A DNA stretch of 5,861 nucleotides from JBFWNZ01 sp050250795. Lineage in GTDB: Bacteria; Pseudomonadota; Alphaproteobacteria; UBA8366. Numbering within the stretch: position 1 is the first letter of the stretch; each line of letters begins with the position of its first letter. The position numbers and the translations under genes were made by a program. The stretch lies in contig JBFWNZ010000256.1 of assembly GCA_050250795.1 (NCBI GenBank), positions 1 through 5,861 on the forward strand, given 5' to 3'. This document shows, piece after piece, positions 1 to 5,742 of this stretch. A model generated the notes under the pieces. The model saw nothing but the letters and a program-made list of their open reading frames with translations. It did not search any database and was not told where the DNA came from.

Positions 1-1
1 C

Positions 2-223
<222 letters not shown>

Positions 224-247
224 CCACCGAAAATTCCGCAGGTGCGG

Positions 248-288
248 GCGGGCCGTCTCCGGCATACCGGGGACGGCCCGCGGCGTTT
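248..288 (+). terminator. Strong hairpin downstream of phaA, probable intrinsic terminator or attenuator
   Basis: Bases 248-262 pair with 267-281 to give a 15-bp stem with one U·G wobble (258/271) and a CATA tetraloop. The stem starts 24 bases after the thiolase stop. Only a short TTT (286-288) follows, so it fits a GC-rich terminator with a weak U tract. It could equally be an mRNA 3'-end stabiliser that lowers, but does not abolish, read-through into phaB. Confidence 0.6.
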
Positions 289-368
289 CGGGTTCGGTTG
301 TGCCCGACTTGTCGCCGTGGTTTCATGATCTGTCGTTAACCACTGCCGCAAATGAAGCGGCGGACAGC

Positions 369-375
369 GGAGGAG
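369..375 (+). promoter_or_regulatory. Ribosome binding site deciding the phaB start
   Basis: GGAGGAG ends 6 bases before the ATG at 382. An in-frame ATG at 352 lies upstream of this site, has no comparable site of its own, and would add ten residues not seen in the family. The ATG at 382 is therefore chosen. Confidence 0.75.
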
Positions 376-381
376 ACCGGG

Positions 382-1110
382 ATGGCACGCGTGGCGATCG
401 TGACGGGCGGAACGCGCGGGATCGGCGAGGCGATTTCCATTGCGCTGAAAGACGCCGGCTATTCGGTCGCCGCAAACTATGCCGGCAACGAGGCCGCCGC
501 CGCGGAGTTCCGCGAACGCACCGGCATCGCCGTCTACAAATTCGATGTCGGCGATTTCGCCGCCTGCGGTGCGGCGGTCAAGCAGGTGGAGGCCGATCTC
601 GGCCCCTGCGACGTGCTGGTCAACAATGCCGGCATCACCCGCGACGCCACGCTGCACCGCATGACCGAGGCGCAGTGGACCGACGTCATCCGCACCGATC
701 TCGACAGCGTGTTCAACATGACCCGCCATGTCTATCCGGGCATGCGCGACCGCGGCTTCGGCCGGGTCATCAACATCTCGTCGATCAACGGCCAGAAGGG
801 CCAGCTCGGCCAGTGCAACTACGCCGCCGCCAAGGCCGGCATGTTCGGCTTCACCCGCGCGCTCGCGCTGGAGGGCGCACGCCGCGGCGTCACCGCCAAC
901 GCCATCGCGCCGGGCTATATCGCGACCGAGATGGTGCGCGCCGTGCCCAAGGATGTGCTGGACAGCCAGATCCTGCCGCATATCCCGGTCGGCCGGCTGG
1001 GCGAGCCGGAGGAGGTGGCACGCTGCGTCGTCTTCCTCGCGGCCGACGATGCCAGCTTCATCACCGGCTCTGTGCTGACTGCCAATGGCGGCCAGTACAT
1101 CGCGTCGTAA
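382..1110 (+). CDS. phaB: Acetoacetyl-CoA reductase (short-chain dehydrogenase)
   Basis: This 242-residue protein is very close in length to the 246-residue Ralstonia PhaB. It reduces acetoacetyl-CoA to (R)-3-hydroxybutyryl-CoA, normally with NADPH, supplying monomer for polyhydroxybutyrate in the cytoplasm. The N-terminal Rossmann motif TGGTRGIG (residues 8-15) binds the nucleotide, and NNAG lies at 81-84. The catalytic triad is Ser134, Tyr147 and Lys151, within ISSINGQKGQLGQ and YAAAK. The stretch around the Ser and the following PGYIATEMV are specific to PhaB rather than to FabG-type ketoacyl reductases. The start at 382 has a GGAGGAG site 6 bases upstream. It follows phaA on the same strand after a 158-base gap holding a strong hairpin, so it may have its own promoter; I saw no convincing -35/-10 pair there. 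A FabG paralogue is the main alternative, but the residue pattern and neighbour favour PhaB. Confidence 0.94.
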   Translation: MARVAIVTGGTRGIGEAISIALKDAGYSVAANYAGNEAAAAEFRERTGIAVYKFDVGDFAACGAAVKQVEADLGPCDVLVNNAGITRDATLHRMTEAQWTDVIRTDLDSVFNMTRHVYPGMRDRGFGRVINISSINGQKGQLGQCNYAAAKAGMFGFTRALALEGARRGVTANAIAPGYIATEMVRAVPKDVLDSQILPHIPVGRLGEPEEVARCVVFLAADDASFITGSVLTANGGQYIAS

Positions 1111-1117
1111 CGGAAAA

Positions 1118-1130
1118 GGGGCGCGGCCCC
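1118..1130 (+). terminator. Small GC-rich hairpin after phaB
   Basis: GGGGC-GCG-GCCCC begins 7 bases after the phaB stop and forms a 5-bp stem with a 3-base loop. No T tract follows on the + strand, so on its own it is a weak terminator candidate. A near copy (GGGGC-GTG-GCCCC) lies at 1281-1293 on the other side of the repeat element. The two may be part of that element rather than independent terminators. Confidence 0.3.
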
Positions 1131-1145
1131 ACCCCTTCGCTCGGT

Positions 1146-1272
1146 GTCATTCCCGCGCAGGTGGGAATCCGGGGCCAGTGGCACGTCTGCCGTTCGCGGG
1201 CACCGGGGCGACCGGGCGGGAATGTGCCGTTCGCCCTGGATTCCGGGTTCCGCTTCGCGGCCCCGGAATGAC
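1146..1272. repeat. Imperfect inverted-repeat element (GTCATTCC...GGAATGAC)
   Basis: This 127-bp non-coding element begins GTCATTCC and ends with its reverse complement GGAATGAC. Inner blocks of the two arms also pair: GGAATCCGGGG near 1164-1174 with the complement of CCCTGGATTCC at 1234-1244, and GGCAC at 1180-1184 with GTGCC at 1224-1228. Each arm also folds on itself. Bases 1149-1154 pair with 1163-1168. Bases 1240-1247 pair with 1262-1269, with an inner stem 1250-1253/1257-1260. The CATTCCCGCG...GGGAATCC style is known from dispersed intergenic repeats of many proteobacteria. It lies between two convergent genes, the usual place for such elements. No coding frame in it looks real. Copy number elsewhere in the genome cannot be seen from here. 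Confidence 0.7.
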
Positions 1273-1293
1273 GAAAGAGAGGGGCGTGGCCCC
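1273..1293 (-). terminator. Probable terminator of the aldo/keto reductase gene
   Basis: Read on the minus strand, GGGGC-CAC-GCCCC (1293 to 1281) is followed by the pyrimidine-rich run TCTCTTTC (1280 to 1273). This gives a 5-bp GC stem with a T-rich tail 25 bases after the stop codon. The stem is short, so this is a moderate call. Confidence 0.42.
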
Positions 1294-1317
1294 GATTGAT
1301 GTAAGGCCCCCGCCCCC

Positions 1318-2325
1318 TCAGTACCGGACCGGCCGGCCGCGCACCGGGTATTGCGGGTCGGTGAAGCCGGGGGTGGAGGGGTGGCCAGCGGCGACCAGGG
1401 TGTCGAGCAGCGCCTCGTCGTCCGGCCCGTAGGGATAGGACATGCCGTCCAGATAGCCCTGCCAGTGCTCGACCGTTCGCGGGCCGCCCAGGACGCCCGA
1501 GCAGATCGGATTCGCCAGCACCCATTTCATCGCGAAACCGATGGCGTTGCCGCCCTTGGCGGCGGCATGCGCCTGGATCTTCGCCGCCGCCTGCATCGAT
1601 TCCTCGCGGAACTCGGTCTGCATGATGCGCCGGTCGTTGCGCGCCGCGCGGCTGCCCTCGGGCGCCGATGCGCCGGGCAGGTACTTGCCGGTCAGCACGC
1701 CGCGGGCCAGCGGCGAATAGGGCACGACGCCGATGCCGTAATACTCGCAGGCCGGCAGCAGGTCGTTCTCGGGCATCCGGTTCATCGCGTTGTAGTAGGG
1801 CTGGGCGATCATCGGCCGCGGCGCGCCGTAATGGTCGGCCAGCCGCACCAACTCGCCGATCTGCCAGGCGCGATGGTTCGAGATGCCCCAGTAATGCACC
1901 TTCCCCGACGCGATGATGTCGGCCATGGCATCGACCGTCTCCTCCAGCGGCGTGTCCCAGTCGACATGGTGCAGGTACCAGACGTCGATATAGTCGGTCT
2001 GCAGCCGCTTCAGGCTGCGCTCCAGGCTGCGCATCATCCAGCGCCGCGACAGGCCGATGACCGGGTCCTTGGGGCCGGAGCTGCTGTTGACCTTGGTGCC
2101 GATCACCCATTTCTCGCGCTCGCCCTTGAGCAGCTCGCCGACCATGATCTCCGACTTGCCGCCGGCATAGCCCTCGGCGGTGTCGATGAAGTTCACGCCG
2201 GCCTCGCGGGCCATCGCGGTGATCTTCTCTGCCGTGGGCTTGTCCGTCTGGTCGCCGAACATCATCGTGCCGAGGCACAGTTCCGAGACGAGAAGACCGC
2301 TCTTGCCGACGCGCCGATATTCCAT
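1318..2325 (-). CDS. Aldo/keto reductase
   Basis: This 335-residue protein is a cytoplasmic NAD(P)H-dependent (alpha/beta)8-barrel reductase of aldehydes or ketones. It resembles the bacterial YajO/YghZ branch, and the physiological substrate cannot be named. The start is typical of the group (MEYRRVGKSGLLVSELCLGT). The catalytic tetrad is visible as Asp48 and Tyr53 in FIDTAEGY, Lys78 in GTK and His119 in YLHH. The substrate-loop region SPLARGVLTGKY is at residues 204-215, and the cofactor-binding segment GVLGGPRTVEHW is near 277-288. The ATG at 2325 is preceded by GGGAGGT 8 bases upstream. The open frame continues upstream of it, but that sequence is unlike the family and enters the divergent Nudix gene. 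The gene is a single unit: convergent with phaB across a repeat, and divergent from the Nudix gene. No truncation is seen. Confidence 0.93.
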   Translation of the reverse strand: MEYRRVGKSGLLVSELCLGTMMFGDQTDKPTAEKITAMAREAGVNFIDTAEGYAGGKSEIMVGELLKGEREKWVIGTKVNSSSGPKDPVIGLSRRWMMRSLERSLKRLQTDYIDVWYLHHVDWDTPLEETVDAMADIIASGKVHYWGISNHRAWQIGELVRLADHYGAPRPMIAQPYYNAMNRMPENDLLPACEYYGIGVVPYSPLARGVLTGKYLPGASAPEGSRAARNDRRIMQTEFREESMQAAAKIQAHAAAKGGNAIGFAMKWVLANPICSGVLGGPRTVEHWQGYLDGMSYPYGPDDEALLDTLVAAGHPSTPGFTDPQYPVRGRPVRY

Positions 2326-2359
2326 TGTTCTGTACCTCCCTGGCCGCTGTGCGGCGCCC

Positions 2360-2387
2360 ACTCTAGTCCCTGAACCGGGCTTGGCAA
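2360..2387 (-). promoter_or_regulatory. Possible sigma70-type promoter for the aldo/keto reductase
   Basis: On the minus strand TTGCCA (2387 to 2382) and TAGAGT (2365 to 2360) are separated by 16 bases, matching 5/6 and 4/6 of the -35 and -10 consensus. Transcription would begin about 28 bases before the ATG at 2325, leaving room for the strong GGGAGG site. The -35 lies inside a near-palindrome CTTGGCAAG, so a divergent signal on the other strand is also possible. This was found by eye only. Confidence 0.35.
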
Positions 2388-2442
2388 GCGGCGCGGCGCC
2401 GGGCACTACCCCTTTATGGCGTTGGCGGAATCGGACGATCCC

Positions 2443-2889
2443 ATGACCATGCAGCGCGAATATCCCGACCGGCCCTTCGTCGGCGTCGGCGTGGTGCTTT
2501 GGCGGGGCCCGGAGCTGCTGCTGATCCGGCGCGGCCGGGCGCCGCGGCTGGGGGCGTGGAGCCTGCCCGGCGGCCGGCAGAAGCTGGGCGAGACGGTGCG
2601 CGAGACCGCAATGCGCGAGGCGATGGAGGAGACCGGGCTGACGGTGCGGGTGACCGACCTGATCGATGTCGTGGATTCGCTGACCCACGATGCCGAGGGG
2701 CGGGTGCAGTACCACTACACGCTGGTCGACTTCACTGCCGAATGGGTGGCGGGCGAGGCGGTGGCCGGAACCGACGCGGCCGATCTCTGCTGGACGTCGC
2801 CGGAGGCGCTGGACCGTTTCGCATTATGGGACGAGACGCTGCGCATCATCCGCCTGTCGGCTGCCCAGCGGGCCGCTGCGCCGCGATGA
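2443..2889 (+). CDS. Nudix hydrolase
   Basis: This protein of about 148 residues hydrolyses a nucleoside diphosphate linked to another moiety, in the cytoplasm, with Mg2+. The Nudix box is perfect: Gly44, then Glu50 (GX5E), Arg58-Glu59 (EX7RE), Glu62-Glu63, Gly65 and Leu66, in GRQKLGETVRETAMREAMEE. The opening EYPDRPFVGVGVVLWRG and the W-SLPGG preceding the box are typical of small single-domain members, some of which act on ADP-ribose; the substrate here is not decidable. The start is uncertain. ATGs at 2416, 2443 and 2449 are in frame and none has a strong ribosome binding site. I chose 2443 because homologues as I recall them begin just before EYPDRP. The gene ends TGA in an ATGA overlap with the transporter, so it heads a coupled three-gene unit. 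Confidence 0.92.
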   Translation: MTMQREYPDRPFVGVGVVLWRGPELLLIRRGRAPRLGAWSLPGGRQKLGETVRETAMREAMEETGLTVRVTDLIDVVDSLTHDAEGRVQYHYTLVDFTAEWVAGEAVAGTDAADLCWTSPEALDRFALWDETLRIIRLSAAQRAAAPR

Positions 2890-3761
2890 CGGCGACGGCC
2901 CGCGCCACCCTGATCGGCGGCATCGCGGTCCTGCTCTGGGGCGCGCTGGCGCTGTTCACCACGCTGACCGGGCGGGTGCCGCCCTTTCAGCTCGTCGCCA
3001 TGGCCTTTGCCGTCGCCTTTCTGCTGGCGGCGGTGAAATGGGCGGTCCGGTGCGACCGGCCGACGCTGTTTCTGGCCCAGCCGATGCCAGTCTGGCTGCT
3101 GGGGGTGGGCGGGCTGGTCGGCTATCACTTCTTCTACTTCATGGCCCTCCGCAACGCGCCGCCGGTCGATGCCAGCCTCATCGCCTATCTGTGGCCGCTG
3201 CTGATCGTGTTGTTCTCGGCCCTGCTGCCGGGCGAGCGGCTGCGCTGGTGGCATCTGGCGGGCGCCGTTCTGGGGCTCGCGGGCACGGCCCTGCTCGTCA
3301 CCGATGGCGGGCGGGTGGCGTTCCGCGGCGAATACGCGCTGGGCTACGCCGCCGCTTTCGCCTGCGCGCTCACCTGGTCCGTCTATTCGGTCCTGAGCCG
3401 CCGCTTCGGCAGCGTGCCGACCGATACGGTGGGCTGGTTCTGCCTCGCCTCGGCGGCGCTGGGTGCCGTCTGCCATCTCGCCTTCGAGGCCACGGTCTGG
3501 CCGCAGGGCGCGGCGGAATGGCTGGCGGTGCTGGCGCTGGGCCTGGGGCCGGTGGGTGCGGCCTTCTTCGCCTGGGACCACGGGGTCAAGCGCGGCGACA
3601 TCCGCGCGCTCGGCGCCTTCGCCTATGCCGCGCCGCTGATCTCGACCCTGCTGCTGCTCGCCTTCGGACAGGCACGGTGGGGCTGGACCGTGGGGGCGGC
3701 CTGTCTCGCCATCGTCGGCGGTGCGGTACTGGCGTCGCGCGACCTGTTGCGGCGGGGTTAG
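2886..3761 (+). CDS. EamA/DMT-family transporter, YddG-like
   Basis: This 291-residue inner-membrane protein is built from two EamA repeats. Hydrophobic segments near residues 7-25, 33-52, 70-88, 95-113, 122-139, 149-171, 180-199, 211-230, 240-260 and 266-284 give the ten helices usual for the family. Several stretches recall E. coli YddG, an exporter of aromatic amino acids. These are the N-terminal RATLIGGIAVLLWG, YLWPLLIVLFSALL at 101-114, and FFAWDHGVKRGDIRALG at 227-243. Export of amino acids or related metabolites is therefore the best guess, but substrate prediction in this family is poor. The start ATG overlaps the Nudix stop as ATGA and has no good ribosome binding site of its own, so translation is probably coupled. 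The HAD gene follows after 2 bases. Confidence 0.9.
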   Translation: MTATARATLIGGIAVLLWGALALFTTLTGRVPPFQLVAMAFAVAFLLAAVKWAVRCDRPTLFLAQPMPVWLLGVGGLVGYHFFYFMALRNAPPVDASLIAYLWPLLIVLFSALLPGERLRWWHLAGAVLGLAGTALLVTDGGRVAFRGEYALGYAAAFACALTWSVYSVLSRRFGSVPTDTVGWFCLASAALGAVCHLAFEATVWPQGAAEWLAVLALGLGPVGAAFFAWDHGVKRGDIRALGAFAYAAPLISTLLLLAFGQARWGWTVGAACLAIVGGAVLASRDLLRRG

Positions 3762-3763
3762 GC

Positions 3764-4486
3764 ATGTCGTGCCTGCTGATCTTCGACTGCGACGGGGTGC
3801 TGGTGGACAGCGAAACCCTGTCCAGCCAAGTGCTGGCGGGCTTTCTTACCGAGCTCGGCTATCCGCTCTCCGCCGCCGAGAGCGTTGCCCGCTTCACCGG
3901 CATGAGCATCGCGGGCGTGCGGACCACGATCATGGCCGAGGGGTATGACCTGCCGGCGGATTTCGTCGATGAGGTGCATCGCCGGGCCGATATCGTGTTC
4001 GACCGCGACCTCAAGCCGGTTGTGGGGATCGCGGAAGTGTTGGCGCGGCTGGCCGGTCCGCGCTGCGTTGCCTCCAGCGGCAGCCCGGCGCGCATCTCAC
4101 GTTCGCTGCGGACGACCGGGCTCGACCGCTTTTTCGCAACCGATGCACTGTTCAGCGCCGCCATGGTCGCGCGCGGAAAGCCTGCGCCCGATCTGTTCCT
4201 GCATGCGGCGGCGGCAATGGGAACGGACCCCGCCCATTGTCTCGTGATCGAGGACAGCGCGCTGGGCGTCCAGGCGGCACGGGCGGCGGGGATGCCGGTG
4301 CTGGGCTATGCCGGGGCGGGCCATTGCGGCCCCGGCCATGCCGACCGCCTGCACGCGCTGGGCGCCGCGGCGGTCTTCGACGATATCGGTCGGTTGCCGG
4401 GGTTGCTGGAAGCCGTCAATCCGCTTGCGGCAGGGGGCGGCCCGGTCGCCAGTCGGGCGGGGCCAGTTCGAACTGATCGAAGCTGA
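3764..4486 (+). CDS. HAD-family hydrolase (phosphatase, subfamily IA)
   Basis: This 240-residue cytoplasmic phosphatase or phosphomutase belongs to the group of phosphoglycolate phosphatase, beta-phosphoglucomutase and YieH. Motif I is FDCDGVLVDSE, with the nucleophile Asp8 and the acid/base Asp10. Motif II is the Ser in CVASSGS (about 104-105). Motif III is Lys139 in GKPAPD. Motif IV is Glu163-Asp164 in VIEDSALGVQAA. An alpha-helical cap sits between motifs I and II (about residues 16-85). It resembles YieH, a 6-phosphogluconate phosphatase, at the N-terminus, but the substrate is unknown. The gene starts 2 bases after the transporter stop with only a weak GGCGGGG upstream, implying coupling. 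The domain is complete by about residue 217. The remaining Gly/Ala/Arg-rich tail is encoded antisense to the end of the cupin gene, which overlaps by 71 bp. Confidence 0.93.
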   Translation: MSCLLIFDCDGVLVDSETLSSQVLAGFLTELGYPLSAAESVARFTGMSIAGVRTTIMAEGYDLPADFVDEVHRRADIVFDRDLKPVVGIAEVLARLAGPRCVASSGSPARISRSLRTTGLDRFFATDALFSAAMVARGKPAPDLFLHAAAAMGTDPAHCLVIEDSALGVQAARAAGMPVLGYAGAGHCGPGHADRLHALGAAAVFDDIGRLPGLLEAVNPLAAGGGPVASRAGPVRTDRS

Positions 4487-4862
4487 AGGCCGGCGCCACG
4501 GTGCAGCCGGCGAGGGTCCAGTCGCCGAAGCTGCGCGCCGACTGCCAGGCATTCGCCGGCACCACGGCCTGCGGCCGTTCGTCGAGCCGGATCGAGGTGC
4601 CGAGCGTGATGGTTCGAATCTGGCCGCGCGGCCCTTCCGCGATGGACAGGGCCAGCGGCGCTCCGGCGTAGAAGTGCCAGACCTCGTCGGTATCGCGCAG
4701 CCGATGCCAATGCGCCGTCTCGCCACCCTTGAGCAGATAATAGATGGCAGTGCTGGCGGCGCGGGTATCGCCGTCGGCGGCGGCACGGTACGTCTCTCGG
4801 AACCAGCCTCCTTCGGGATGGCGGCGCAGGTCGAGCAGGCGGATCACTTCATCGGCGGTCAA
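4416..4862 (-). CDS. Cupin_5 / DUF985 family protein
   Basis: This 148-residue single-domain cupin belongs to a family with no firmly known activity, so no function is assigned. Family landmarks in order are HPEGGWFRETYR (residues 15-26), STAIYYLL (37-44), and the metal-site-like HWH (51-53) with Glu60 and His63 in DEVWHFY. These are followed by the second half of the barrel, ending GCTVAPAFSFDQFELA. The start is TTG at 4862. An AGGAG lies 6 bases upstream, and the reading MTADEVIRLLDLRRHPEGG matches the expected N-terminus, whereas no ATG is available in frame there. It is the second gene of a pair, 9 bases after the glutathione S-transferase stop. Its last 22 codons, including the conserved FDQFELA, overlap the HAD gene on the opposite strand. 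Confidence 0.9.
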   Translation of the reverse strand: MTADEVIRLLDLRRHPEGGWFRETYRAAADGDTRAASTAIYYLLKGGETAHWHRLRDTDEVWHFYAGAPLALSIAEGPRGQIRTITLGTSIRLDERPQAVVPANAWQSARSFGDWTLAGCTVAPAFSFDQFELAPPDWRPGRPLPQAD

Positions 4863-4868
4863 GTCAGG

Positions 4869-4873
4869 CTCCT
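4869..4873 (-). promoter_or_regulatory. Ribosome binding site supporting the TTG start of the cupin gene
   Basis: AGGAG (4873 to 4869 on the minus strand) shares its first two bases with the TAG stop of the transferase gene (4874 to 4872) and stands 6 bases before TTG. Termination and re-initiation at this point would couple the two genes. Confidence 0.65.
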
Positions 4874-5501
4874 ATGCGATCACCGTCGGGGCCGTGCGCC
4901 ATTCGACGGGACGGGTCTTCTGCATCGAGGGTCGCTTCTCGAACTCGGCGAACCAAGCGGCAAGCCGGGGATGATCCGGCCGCCAGGGCATGTCCTCGGC
5001 GCGGAAGTCCAGATAGCCCAGCGCCGTGGCGACCGTCGTGTGCGCCAAGGTGACGGGTTCGTCAAGCCAGCCGGTGTCGGATTCGAGTGCGGCCAAGACG
5101 CGCGGGATCTTCCCGGTCTGACGGCTGAGCCACTCTGGCGACTGGATTTCGGCCGGGCGCCGCATCTCCAGCAGGCGCGCCTGGGTCGCCTCCAGCATGC
5201 CATGCCCCAGCGCGTGGCGGCGCATCATGGTCAGGCGCTCGGACCATTCCGTGGGAATCAACGGGCGCCCGTCATGCAGCCGGTCGAGATACTCGCAGAT
5301 CAACAGCGACTCGGGGATGACCGTGCCGTCGTCCAGGATCAGGGTCGGGATCTTGCCGAGCGGATTGACCAGGACGATATCGTCTTTCAAGTCCCAGGTG
5401 TTGGTGTTCAGCAGTTCGAGGCGGTCCACGACTCCTGCTTCATGGGCGAAGACCATCACCTTGCGTACGAAGGGCGAGGTCGTGTTATGGCGCAGCTTCA
5501 T
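4872..5501 (-). CDS. Glutathione S-transferase family protein
   Basis: This 209-residue protein has an N-terminal thioredoxin fold and a C-terminal helical domain, the normal GST size, and is probably cytoplasmic. The start KLRHNTTSPFVRKVMVFAHE carries the SPFVRK signature of bacterial GSTs, with Ser9 at the usual catalytic position. The cis-proline is Pro52 in NPLGKIPTL, and the glutathione-gamma-glutamyl contact is Glu64-Ser65 in PESLLICEYLD. It would conjugate or reduce electrophiles with glutathione, but the substrate is unknown. ATG at 5501 is chosen because GAGGAAG lies upstream (8-10 bases) and the family starts there. A GTG at 5534 would add eleven residues that do not belong. The gene is followed after 9 bases by the cupin gene and is divergent from the methyltransferase-like gene. 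Confidence 0.92.
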   Translation of the reverse strand: MKLRHNTTSPFVRKVMVFAHEAGVVDRLELLNTNTWDLKDDIVLVNPLGKIPTLILDDGTVIPESLLICEYLDRLHDGRPLIPTEWSERLTMMRRHALGHGMLEATQARLLEMRRPAEIQSPEWLSRQTGKIPRVLAALESDTGWLDEPVTLAHTTVATALGYLDFRAEDMPWRPDHPRLAAWFAEFEKRPSMQKTRPVEWRTAPTVIA

Positions 5502-5742
5502 CGCTCGTTCTTCCTCATGGATTCTTCCGCTCACGCAACGGGACTTGCAGCGATGCCCAGGTGCCGGCGACCCGCTCCGTCGGCGTCAGGTTCGCCGCCT
5601 GCTCCCGTAGAATGGGCGGGCCGGTTCGGCATCGTCGCGGTGACGGGGGCAGGACGGCCGGCGGGCAAGATCGTGGCGTCATCCTGGCACGCGGGCGCGG
5701 GGGCGGGCAATGGCGGCAGGTGCATGATAGGATATCGGCGCT
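5502..5742. other. Divergent intergenic region without a supported gene
   Basis: This 241-bp region separates the start of the transferase gene (minus) from the start of the methyltransferase-like gene (plus) and should hold both promoters. Frames are open through it on both strands, but their translations are Ala/Pro/Gly/Arg-rich and match nothing I recognise, as expected of GC-rich non-coding DNA. I could not find a convincing -35/-10 pair by eye on either strand. Confidence 0.5.

Noticed and set aside
352..381. Ten-residue upstream start for phaB
   Set aside because: The ribosome binding site GGAGGAG lies downstream of the 352 ATG and is correctly spaced only for the ATG at 382, where the family also begins.
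1146..1272. An insertion sequence or CRISPR repeat at the phaB/aldo-keto reductase junction
   Set aside because: There is no transposase frame, and the structure is a single inverted repeat rather than a regular array of direct repeats with spacers.
1351..2373. A 340-codon open frame on the plus strand opposite the aldo/keto reductase
   Set aside because: The minus-strand gene has the catalytic tetrad, a strong ribosome binding site and a full-length family match. The opposite frame has none of these.
2326..2715. N-terminal extension of the aldo/keto reductase by about 130 residues
   Set aside because: The frame is open, but the extension reads through the divergent Nudix gene, is unlike the family, and the ATG at 2325 has GGGAGGT at good spacing.
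4611..4621. GGTTCGAATCT, resembling the T-arm of a tRNA
   Set aside because: It falls inside the cupin coding sequence, and I found no acceptor or anticodon stem around it. It is a chance match.
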